Below are positions 43,640 to 50,881 of a stretch of 64,000 nucleotides of DNA, piece after piece. Origin of the DNA: Pacificispira sp033344895. Lineage in GTDB: Bacteria; Pseudomonadota; Alphaproteobacteria; UBA8366; Aestuariispiraceae. The position numbers and the translations under genes were made by a program. The notes beneath the pieces were generated by a model. The model made no database searches. It saw nothing but the letters and a program-made list of their open reading frames with translations, and had not been told where the DNA came from. The DNA lies in assembly GCA_965229685.1 (NCBI GenBank), contig OZ245920.1:1178001-1242000 (forward strand). The letters are read 5' to 3'. Numbering within the stretch: the stretch's first letter is position 1; the number at the start of each line of letters is the position of its first letter.

Positions 43640-44224
43640 ATGCCCGATCGCGACAGTGTTCACGCCCTGCCGGTTCCCGACGAGGCCGGTCTGGATCCGG
43701 ACATTCAGAAATATTTCGGCATCTGCCGCGAGAAGCTGGGTTTGCTGCCGAATGTTCTTCGGTCCTTCAGTTTCCGACCGGAGCGGCTGCGCCGGTTCAT
43801 CGATAGCTATAACGAAATCATGCTGTCGGACGGCGCGCTGACCAAGCTGGAACGCGAACTGATTGCCGTCACCGTTTCGTCCTGCAACCGCTGCTATTAC
43901 TGTCTCGTCGCCCATGGCCAGCAGGTGCGCGCCCTGTCCGGCGATCCCGAGCTGGGCGAAATGATCGCGCTCAACTACCGCGTGGCGGATCTGGATGAGC
44001 GGACAATGGCGATGCTGGACTATGCCTGGGCCCTGACCGAAGCACCCAACGACATTGATGCTGAGGACCGCGAGGTGCTGATGGATCTGGGATTCAGTGA
44101 GGAGGCGATCTGGGAAATCGTCGAAACTGCTGCCTTTTTCAACTATACCAATCGTCTGGCGCATGGTGTGGAGATGATGCCCAACCGCGAATATCACCGC
44201 ATGAACAGGGGCGACAATGCGTGA
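43640..44224 (+). CDS. Peroxidase-related carboxymuconolactone decarboxylase/AhpD-family protein
   Basis: A 194-residue helical protein of the AhpD-like superfamily, peroxidase-related branch. The redox motif is C85-x-x-C88-x3-His92 within SCNRCYYCLVAHG, preceded by KLERELIAVTVS (proton-relay Glu), and the C-terminal ETAAFFNYTNRLAHGVEMMPN is characteristic of this branch. It should act as a small thiol peroxidase or reductant. It lies 85 bp after the dioxygenase gene and its stop overlaps the start of the TPR gene by 8 bases, implying a dioxygenase-AhpD-TPR operon. Confidence 0.93.
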   Translation: MPDRDSVHALPVPDEAGLDPDIQKYFGICREKLGLLPNVLRSFSFRPERLRRFIDSYNEIMLSDGALTKLERELIAVTVSSCNRCYYCLVAHGQQVRALSGDPELGEMIALNYRVADLDERTMAMLDYAWALTEAPNDIDAEDREVLMDLGFSEEAIWEIVETAAFFNYTNRLAHGVEMMPNREYHRMNRGDNA

Positions 44225-45557
44225 AAGGACTGATTTGTGGGGCTGTCCGGTCACGACGGAAGACGCGTCGGCGGTGGATGGTCTAAACGCGACCCTGATG
44301 GCCTATATGGGAATGCGGGTGGATATCGGGGATCACCTGAAATCCGTATTCGCCGCCGATCCGGACATGCCGATGGCACTCATCGTGAAGGGCGCCTTCC
44401 TGAAGATGTTCGCGACCGCCGCAATGGACGAAGGCGCTCGCAGGACCCTGGCAGCCGCGCGGGACGCGGTGACCCGTCGCCCGGTCTCGACGCGAGAGGA
44501 AGGGCATCTGTCGGCACTGACGGATTGGGTCGCCGGCGACATGGAATCCGCCTGTCGTAGCTGGGAAGCGATCCTGGTGGATCACCCGCGAGACGTCCTG
44601 GCTTTGAAACTGTCGCAATTGAACCGGTTCTATCTGGGCGTCGGCAAGGACATGCGCAATGCCGTCGGCCGCGCTTGGTATGCCTGGGACGAGAGCGTAC
44701 CGGGCTATGGTTTCATCGCCGGGTCCTACGCCTTTGCGCTTGAGGAGTCGGGTGACTATGCGCGGGCCGAGCCGATGGGCCGTCGCGCGATCGAAATGGA
44801 ACCGGCGGATATATGGGCTGCCCACGCCGTCGCCCATGTGATGGAGATGACGGGGCGCAGTGATGAGGGCCTCGCCTGGCTGAACGGGCTGAAAGACCAT
44901 TGGGGCAGCATTCACAACTTCGTCCATCATGCCCATTGGCACCGCGCACTGTTCGCGCTGGATCTTGGCGACGTGCAGCAGGCGCTGGCCATTTTCGACA
45001 ACGACGTCTGGACCGACAAGGTCGAGGATTATCTCGACCTGTCCAATGGTGCGTCACTCCTGTGGCGACTTGAAGAACGCGGTGCGGATATCGGTCATCG
45101 TCCCGACGCCGTCGCGGAACTGGCGCTGAAGAAGGCGCGGGATCACGGCCTCGTCTTCGCGGATTGCCATGTTGCGCTGGCACTCGCCATGGCGGGGCGG
45201 GGTGAGGCCCTTTCCGATTTTCTCGACGACCTGACCCGTTTTGCGACGCGGTCGGGGACCCAGGCGCAGGTCGCAGCCGATGTGGGGCGAACCCTGTGCA
45301 TGGCCGCGGTTGCCGATGCGGCTGGGGATGCTGGTCAAGCCGTCGAGCTTCTGCTGTCCGTACGGCCGCATCTGCACCGTATCGGCGGCAGCCATGCTCA
45401 GCGTGACCTGTTTGAGCGAATGTTGATCGTCAATGCCATCCGGTCGGAACGGATTGCCCTGTCCCGGGCCCTGCTGTCAGAGCGTCGGGAAAACCGGCCC
45501 GAGGATGACTGGGCGCGCGCCCTTGGCGACCACCTGGCGTTCGCCAAAACGGCGTGA
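44217..45557 (+). CDS. TTC38-like tetratricopeptide repeat protein
   Basis: A 446-residue soluble protein with no export signal, built from helix pairs such as GYGFIAGSYAFALEESGDYARAEPMGRRAIEMEPADIWAAHAVAHVMEMTGRSDEGLAWL. The sequence AHAVAHVMEMTGR and NFVHHAHWHRALFALDLGD carries several conserved His residues and matches the eukaryotic TTC38 and bacterial homologues, for which no activity has been shown. The start overlaps the AhpD-like gene by 8 bases, so the two are translationally coupled. The His-rich groove may bind metal or ligand; this is inference. Confidence 0.88.
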   Translation: MRERTDLWGCPVTTEDASAVDGLNATLMAYMGMRVDIGDHLKSVFAADPDMPMALIVKGAFLKMFATAAMDEGARRTLAAARDAVTRRPVSTREEGHLSALTDWVAGDMESACRSWEAILVDHPRDVLALKLSQLNRFYLGVGKDMRNAVGRAWYAWDESVPGYGFIAGSYAFALEESGDYARAEPMGRRAIEMEPADIWAAHAVAHVMEMTGRSDEGLAWLNGLKDHWGSIHNFVHHAHWHRALFALDLGDVQQALAIFDNDVWTDKVEDYLDLSNGASLLWRLEERGADIGHRPDAVAELALKKARDHGLVFADCHVALALAMAGRGEALSDFLDDLTRFATRSGTQAQVAADVGRTLCMAAVADAAGDAGQAVELLLSVRPHLHRIGGSHAQRDLFERMLIVNAIRSERIALSRALLSERRENRPEDDWARALGDHLAFAKTA

Positions 45558-45928
45558 TTCGCGAAATTCGGGCGGCTGGAGGTCAATTCCGGGTCGGTTA
45601 TCTGCCGGAAATTCGGCGTCGGAAGTGCATCTGTACACCAAATCCTGTCGCCGTTCGGCGGCCGGCCGGTCCATCTAAGCCTTTGCTGTGAATGCAGTAT
45701 TATGAATTCGCGCGATGGACCCGGGCTGCCGATGAGCGCCGAAAGCCCGGAATTAACCTTTTTGAAGGACTAATCATACATTCTTTGGCGGCGATTGCGG
45801 TATAGTGGTGCCTAAGGGGGAGTCGCGCGTCATCGGCAGTTTCCAGAAGGAAAATGCCCTGTCGCACTTCGACCTTCCGTTCATGTGGGACTTCTTACGA
45901 AGAAACGTTTGAAACCGGGGTTAGGTAA
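45558..45928. other. 371-bp non-coding stretch upstream of the cyclase gene
   Basis: I see no gene here. Near the right side the sequence becomes AT-richer and contains TATAGT (45801-45806), a possible -10 element without a convincing -35. No strong hairpin or repeat was found. It presumably holds the terminator of the dioxygenase operon and the cyclase promoter. Confidence 0.5.
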
Positions 45929-47965
45929 ATGGCGGGTGGCAGGTCGGTCTCGTATGAGGTCTACTACCTCCAATACGGTCGATGGCAGATCCATCATCGC
46001 TATAACTACAGCGAACGGGACATTGCGATCGATGAAGCCAAGCGGCTCGATAGCCAGGGGCATTTCGATGCAGCCTGTGTCGTGCGCGAAAGCTGGGACG
46101 AAGCCTCCGGCACCGCATCCGAATCCGTCATCTATCACAGCCCGAAACTGAAGACGAAGCCCCCGGTCGCCTTCATCACCGCCGGCAATGACGGCACCGC
46201 GAAACCCAGCACCGCAGGCGCCAGCGGGCCCAGCGGTGGCGGGCGCGGCAGCGTAAAGAATGCGCCGCCCGGATCCGCCGCGGCTAATGCTGCTGCAGAA
46301 GCCCGGAAGAAGGCCGCCGCCAGGAAGGCCCAGCAGAAGAAGGCGCCAGCCAAGGAGCCGGACCTTCGCAGGCCGCCAAAGCGCGGTGAGAAGGGGGCTG
46401 ACGACGCGGATTGGGCCGCGGCTATTCCCAAGATGATCATCGCCTTTCTGTTTGCCTGCGTGACGGGAACGATCGCCGGGGTTCTGGCCTACTACGGCAT
46501 TAAACTACTGTCGTCCGTTGGCATCGCCTTTGGCCTTCAGATCAATCAGTTCGTTCTGATCGGTTCCTGGTTTGTCGGATGGGCCATGACCTTCTTTCCC
46601 CTGTTGCGAAAGATTCTATCCGGCATTCGTCCCATGGCGCGTGCCGCCCCCGTGCGACCGTCCATTGACCAGCAGCTTGCCGAACAGAGGCGCCGCCAAT
46701 CCGAGGCGGCGTCCAAGGCATTGGCGGATGCGGCCAGTACGCTGGACGCACTTGCCAGCAAGCCGGACGAGGCCATGCCGCCCGCCGCCAATGAGGAAAC
46801 GGCGGAAGAGGGGGCAACCGGGGGCGAGAATGAGGGGGACACTGGCGCTGATGAAGCGGGCGCCAATGACAGCGTAGACCAGGAAGAGGGCGCAACTTCC
46901 GGCGAGGCGGAAGAACGCCCCGAAACCCGTTCCACGTCAGAACCGATGGAAGAGGTCGGACCGGCCCCGCTGCGCGCGGCGCTGGCGGAACTGGTCGACG
47001 AGGCCAAGCGGCTTTCCAACAACACGCTCGACAAGGATCATTTCCTGCGATTCGGGGTTATCCTGTTCCTGGCCGGTGCGGCGGAGACCCTTGCGCGCCG
47101 CTTCAAGGTCGCGGCCCGCGAAGTCACCACCATATTGAGCGAGCAGATCGAAACCCTGGGCGTATCCGCGTCCATGGCACTGGGTTTTGCGGCCAACATC
47201 GACGAATACCTTCTCGACAAGCGCTATTTCGAAATGTACGCGGCCGGCCGCGGGGGCGCACTCAGTCAGGGCGGGGATTCCAGAAGCGACAGTGGCATGG
47301 CGGCTGCATTCAGGCTGTGGAAGACGCCGAAGGCACCGCCCGGTCAGGACGTGAATGCGCAGGACGATCCGAAGCATTACGACAATGCGCCGGGCGATCA
47401 GGAACATTACGGGTTTGTCGCGGTACTCTTCACCGACATCGTCGGGTCGACACAGAAACAGCAGACCAATGGCGATGCCTGGCTGATGAATGTCGTCAGG
47501 GCCCATAACGATATCGTCCGCGAGGCAATATCGAAACATGGTGGCCGGGAAATCAAGCATACCGGAGACGGCATCATGGCGTCCTTCCCGGCGGTAATAG
47601 CCTCCGTCGAAGCGGCCCTGGCCATGCAGGACGGCATTCAGAAGTTCAGCGAGATGATGCCCGACCTGGCTTTCGAGATCTGTGTCGGCATCAGCGCCGG
47701 GGAACCGATCCATGAAAGCGGCGACCTGTTCGGCACGCCGGTCAATCTGGCCGCCCGTGTGCTCTCCAAGGCCAGCGCCCATGAGACCGCCGTCAGCAGC
47801 ATCGTCCGTGAGATGTGCCGTGGTAAGAGCTTCATCTTTGAGGAAATCGGGCGGTTCGACCTGAAGGGGTTCGAGGAACCCCAGCCGATCTTCCGCGTCA
47901 AGGATCGTCGAAAGAAGGCGCGGGGGACCGACGCTTCCGAAAAGGCCGTTGCCGCCAGTTCCTGA
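45929..47965 (+). CDS. Membrane adenylate/guanylate cyclase with unusual N-terminal domain
   Basis: A 678-residue protein. Residues 1-75 form a compact domain (VSYEVYYLQYGRWQIHHRYNYSERDIAIDEAKRL) I cannot name; 85-160 is basic low-complexity; membrane helices lie at about 167-190 and 207-228; 250-345 is acidic low-complexity; 345-440 is a helical domain (DKDHFLRFGVILFLAGAAETLARRFKVAAREV); and 495-660 is a class III cyclase with metal residues Asp503 (LFTDIVGST) and Asp547 (HTGDGIMASF) and GTPVNLAARVLSKA. Both ends are probably cytoplasmic. The N-terminal and middle domains may be regulatory. Confidence 0.92.
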   Translation: MAGGRSVSYEVYYLQYGRWQIHHRYNYSERDIAIDEAKRLDSQGHFDAACVVRESWDEASGTASESVIYHSPKLKTKPPVAFITAGNDGTAKPSTAGASGPSGGGRGSVKNAPPGSAAANAAAEARKKAAARKAQQKKAPAKEPDLRRPPKRGEKGADDADWAAAIPKMIIAFLFACVTGTIAGVLAYYGIKLLSSVGIAFGLQINQFVLIGSWFVGWAMTFFPLLRKILSGIRPMARAAPVRPSIDQQLAEQRRRQSEAASKALADAASTLDALASKPDEAMPPAANEETAEEGATGGENEGDTGADEAGANDSVDQEEGATSGEAEERPETRSTSEPMEEVGPAPLRAALAELVDEAKRLSNNTLDKDHFLRFGVILFLAGAAETLARRFKVAAREVTTILSEQIETLGVSASMALGFAANIDEYLLDKRYFEMYAAGRGGALSQGGDSRSDSGMAAAFRLWKTPKAPPGQDVNAQDDPKHYDNAPGDQEHYGFVAVLFTDIVGSTQKQQTNGDAWLMNVVRAHNDIVREAISKHGGREIKHTGDGIMASFPAVIASVEAALAMQDGIQKFSEMMPDLAFEICVGISAGEPIHESGDLFGTPVNLAARVLSKASAHETAVSSIVREMCRGKSFIFEEIGRFDLKGFEEPQPIFRVKDRRKKARGTDASEKAVAASS

Positions 47966-48051
47966 CGTCCGGCAATCCGTACCTGTCGCGACTGGACCAC
48001 TCGCCCGCGCATGCGCCGGTAGACTGACCCCTGAAGGAGTTAGGGGGAAGC

Positions 48052-49077
48052 ATGGCCGAAAAACCGGGGAAGCTGAATTATGACGGCGCACGGGTGCGTG
48101 TATCGGCGCCGGACGCGCTGCTGGCGGTTCGTGCCGTTCTGGTTCGGGCGGGCTGTCCGGACGACACGGCCGATCTGATAGCCGATCATCTGGTCGATGC
48201 CGGGATGGGCGGAGTGGAATCGCACGGCATCATGCGCTGCCTGCAATATGCCTGTCAGTTTCAAGACGGCTACATGGATCCGATCGCCAGACCTGAATTT
48301 CGGGCCGGGCGTGGGCCGGTCGTCGATGGCGGCGGCGGCATCGGCATACCGGCAATGCAGATGGCGGCGCGCCATGCCGTGGAACTGGCACGAGAGTCCG
48401 GTGTCTCCGCAATCGCCATCCGCAATGTCGGCCATACCGGCCGATTGGGTGCCTACGCGGAATGGATCGCGGTACAGGACTGCCTGGCCATCATCATCGG
48501 CGGCGGGGGACGCCAGAACTGGCGGCAGGTCGCGCCCTATGGCGGATGCAAGGCAGTGCTGCCCACCAACCCTTACTGCATCGGGATGCCCGGCGGCAGC
48601 CGGGGGCCGGTCGTGCTGGACTTTGCCACCGCCATGATTGCCGGCGGATGGATCTACGCGGCACGCAATGCCGGCGCACGTCTGCCGGAAGGTGTCATGA
48701 TCGACGGGCAGGGCAACCCCAGTACCGATCCTGAGGACTACTTCCGCGGGGGCGCCATTCTGCCGGCCGGCGGTCCGAAAGGGTATGCCATGGCGGTGCT
48801 GGCCGAACTGATCGGCGAAGCGATGCTGGGCCCCGCTACGACCGAGATGAACTGGCTGATGGTTGTGCTGGACACCTGCCGATACCGAGAGACGACGGCG
48901 ATCCATTCGGTCGCGGAGGAAATTCTGGAGGAATTGAGGAATTGCCCGCCGGCGCCCGGTTTCGACCGGGTTCAGGTTCCCGGCGAACGTGAAAGCGAAG
49001 CGCGGGAGCGCGCGCGTCGCGACGGTCTCTCCATTCCCGAACCAACCTGGCGCCAGATACTGCAGGCCGGTTCCTGA
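48052..49077 (+). CDS. Malate/L-lactate dehydrogenase family (Ldh) oxidoreductase
   Basis: A 341-residue NAD(P)H-dependent oxidoreductase of the LDH2/MDH2 family, unrelated to Rossmann-type LDH. Recognisable are VDAGMGGVESHGIMRCLQYACQ, VDGGGGIGIPAMQMAARHAVELARESGVSAIAIRNVGHTGRLGAYAEW with catalytic His, and VLDFATAMIAGGW and PKGYAMAVLAELIGEAMLG. Members reduce 2-oxo acids, delta-1-piperideine-2-carboxylate, ureidoglycolate or sulfolactate; the substrate here is undecided. AGGGGGAAGC precedes the ATG. It stands between the cyclase and a convergent cytochrome gene 7 bp away. Confidence 0.93.
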   Translation: MAEKPGKLNYDGARVRVSAPDALLAVRAVLVRAGCPDDTADLIADHLVDAGMGGVESHGIMRCLQYACQFQDGYMDPIARPEFRAGRGPVVDGGGGIGIPAMQMAARHAVELARESGVSAIAIRNVGHTGRLGAYAEWIAVQDCLAIIIGGGGRQNWRQVAPYGGCKAVLPTNPYCIGMPGGSRGPVVLDFATAMIAGGWIYAARNAGARLPEGVMIDGQGNPSTDPEDYFRGGAILPAGGPKGYAMAVLAELIGEAMLGPATTEMNWLMVVLDTCRYRETTAIHSVAEEILEELRNCPPAPGFDRVQVPGERESEARERARRDGLSIPEPTWRQILQAGS

Positions 49078-49084
49078 TCGGCCG

Positions 49085-50008
49085 CTATTCTGTCCGTTCG
49101 ACCCGGTTCTCGATGGGCGGGACGGACTTCAGATAAACCGCAATCGCGTTCAAGTCGTTTTCCGTCAGATGGCTCAGTCCGTCCTCGACCGCTTCCGCCA
49201 TGCTGCCCTGGACATCATCAAACGAGGGCTTCATGCCGGTTTGAAGAAGATAGGCGATATCCGCTTCGCTCCAGTCCGCAATGCCGGTTTCATGCGGGGT
49301 GATATTGGGGACCAGTTCGCCGTCGGGCCCGTCTCTGGTTCCAGCCAGATACATGGCAGAATCGGTACCGCCGAAAAGACCGCGTGGAGTGTGACATTCG
49401 CCGCAATGGGACATCGCATCGACCAGATAGCGCCCGCGGTTCCATTCGGCGCTCTTGTCCGGATCGTCCCGCAACTCTCCTTCATCGAAGTTCAGCAGCG
49501 TCCATCCGTTCAGCAGGAACCGCCAGCCGAGCGGAAAGACCGCGTCATGCTTCTTGTTCACCGCCCGAACGGGGACGAGCGAGAACAGGTAGTCCTTGAT
49601 GGCCAGCATGTCGTCTTCCCGCATCCTGGTGTAACTCGGATAGGGGAAAACCGGGTAATACAGGTGCCCTTCCGGCGCTTCGCCGGACCGCAGCGCCCGG
49701 ACGAAATCCTCATCGGACCACTCCCCTATCCCGGTTTCTGGATCGGGGGTAATGTTCGGGGAGTAGAATGTGCCGAAGGGTGTTTCCAGGGCCCGCCCGC
49801 CGGCAAAGGGCTGACCGTCATCGCCCGGCTGGGTATGGCAGGACATGCATCCCGCCGCCCGGGACAGATAGGCGCCCCGTGCCAGGGCGTCATCCAATCC
49901 CTCCGGGTTCTGTGCCGAGGCGATTTCGCAGAGCGCACCCAGGACCGCACCTGTTGCCAGGGCGGTCACCAAGCGCGATCCGATCCGTCCGCGGGGCGAT
50001 CGGGTCAT
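49085..50008 (-). CDS. Diheme cytochrome c
   Basis: A 307-residue exported cytochrome with a signal peptide (basic start, LVTALATGAVLGALCEIASA). Two covalent haem sites: C54-x2-C57-H58 (GCMSCHT) and C202-x2-C205-H206 (HCGECHT), each followed by SPNITPD/VPNITPH, the pattern of cytochrome subunits of quinoprotein alcohol or aldehyde dehydrogenases. Probable axial Met residues lie in YTRMR and TGMKPSF. It is second in an operon, 12 bp after the cytochrome c' gene; no dehydrogenase subunit is nearby, so its electron donor is unknown. Confidence 0.93.
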   Translation of the reverse strand: MTRSPRGRIGSRLVTALATGAVLGALCEIASAQNPEGLDDALARGAYLSRAAGCMSCHTQPGDDGQPFAGGRALETPFGTFYSPNITPDPETGIGEWSDEDFVRALRSGEAPEGHLYYPVFPYPSYTRMREDDMLAIKDYLFSLVPVRAVNKKHDAVFPLGWRFLLNGWTLLNFDEGELRDDPDKSAEWNRGRYLVDAMSHCGECHTPRGLFGGTDSAMYLAGTRDGPDGELVPNITPHETGIADWSEADIAYLLQTGMKPSFDDVQGSMAEAVEDGLSHLTENDLNAIAVYLKSVPPIENRVERTE

Positions 50009-50020
50009 AGCGGTCTGGCG

Positions 50021-50509
50021 CTAATTCTTTGGCGCGCGGAACGGCTTGTGGCAGCCGCCGCAGGTCTTGCCGACACCGCCGAGCGCAGCGCCGATCTGGC
50101 CGGCATCGCCGCTTTTTGCCGCTTCGGCCAGTTCGCCGGTGGCCATGGCAAAATCATCCGCGGCCTTCTTGAAACCTTCCCAGTCGCTCCAGATTTCGGG
50201 CTTGGCGCGGCTCTTGTCGGTGGTGGCATTGGCCATGAACAGCGACGGTACGGTCTTGGCCAGCGCGTTGAGGCTCATCGCGTGAACCGGTGTGCCGGCG
50301 TCTGCTTGCGCCTCACCCTTTGCAACGGCGCCCAACGCCTTCATGTGGCCGGCAATCGCTTCCATTGCGCCATTGCGGATCTGGTAGCTTTCTTCGGCCG
50401 AAAGGCTGCCATTCATGTCGTCGGCGGTTGCCGAACCAAAGGAAACCGCGGCGATCAGCAGGGCGCCGCCGGTCCGCGCCAGGAATTTTCCGGAAGTCGT
50501 CAGGGTCAT
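50021..50509 (-). CDS. Cytochrome c'-type protein
   Basis: A 162-residue exported cytochrome with signal peptide ending near SATA-DD (residue 29-31). The four-helix mature protein carries a single haem site close to the C-terminus, C150-x2-C153-H154 in KTCGGCHKPFRAPKN, as in cytochrome c' where the haem has one free coordination position and binds NO. RNGAMEAIAGHMKALGAVAKGE supplies the N-terminal helix with its typical Met. It heads the cytochrome operon. A role in NO handling or periplasmic electron transfer is inferred from the family. Confidence 0.92.
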   Translation of the reverse strand: MTLTTSGKFLARTGGALLIAAVSFGSATADDMNGSLSAEESYQIRNGAMEAIAGHMKALGAVAKGEAQADAGTPVHAMSLNALAKTVPSLFMANATTDKSRAKPEIWSDWEGFKKAADDFAMATGELAEAAKSGDAGQIGAALGGVGKTCGGCHKPFRAPKN

Positions 50510-50881
50510 GATGCCTCGTCCTGTGCCTGGGGGCGTCGACGATGCGCCGCGCCCGTGGGTTGTCCGTCACGGCGTAAGGCTATCCCGATTTATGATGCGG
50601 TTTCCAATAGAGATTTTGTGAAACCGATAACGGTTCACCGCATTTCACTCGGACTTATGGCAAGCGACGCCATGACTTGCCTGGATTTCCGGCGATCCTG
50701 CGCATCCGGATCGACGGCGCGCCCGACCCGTCGGACCGACCAACCCGATAAAATGCCATCTATCGCAACAGTGGTTAGATGACGTCACGGGTGATCCAGA
50801 AAATTAGCATTGTCGTCCGGGGGCGGCATTGGCGAAACTCGCCTCCGGTAAATTCATTGGTGATGGCAGGGAGTAACGAAA
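50510..50881. promoter_or_regulatory. 372-bp divergent control region of the cytochrome and GcvT-family genes
   Basis: No gene is seen. The main feature is an inverted repeat at 50618-50638. The region must contain promoters for cytochrome c' (minus) and the FAD/GcvT gene (plus). A GGCAGGGAG stretch precedes the plus-strand start. Confidence 0.5.
50618..50638. promoter_or_regulatory. Candidate operator, inverted repeat
   Basis: Arms GTGAAACCG and CGGTTCAC face each other across ATAA, with one unpaired base. Size and symmetry fit a dimeric helix-turn-helix regulator. It is 109 bp from the cytochrome start and 244 bp from the FAD/GcvT start. Confidence 0.4.

Noticed and set aside
48989..50782. 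A 597-codon plus-strand open frame covering both cytochrome genes.
   Set aside because: The minus strand encodes two cytochromes with exact CxxCH motifs and signal peptides; the plus frame has no family resemblance.
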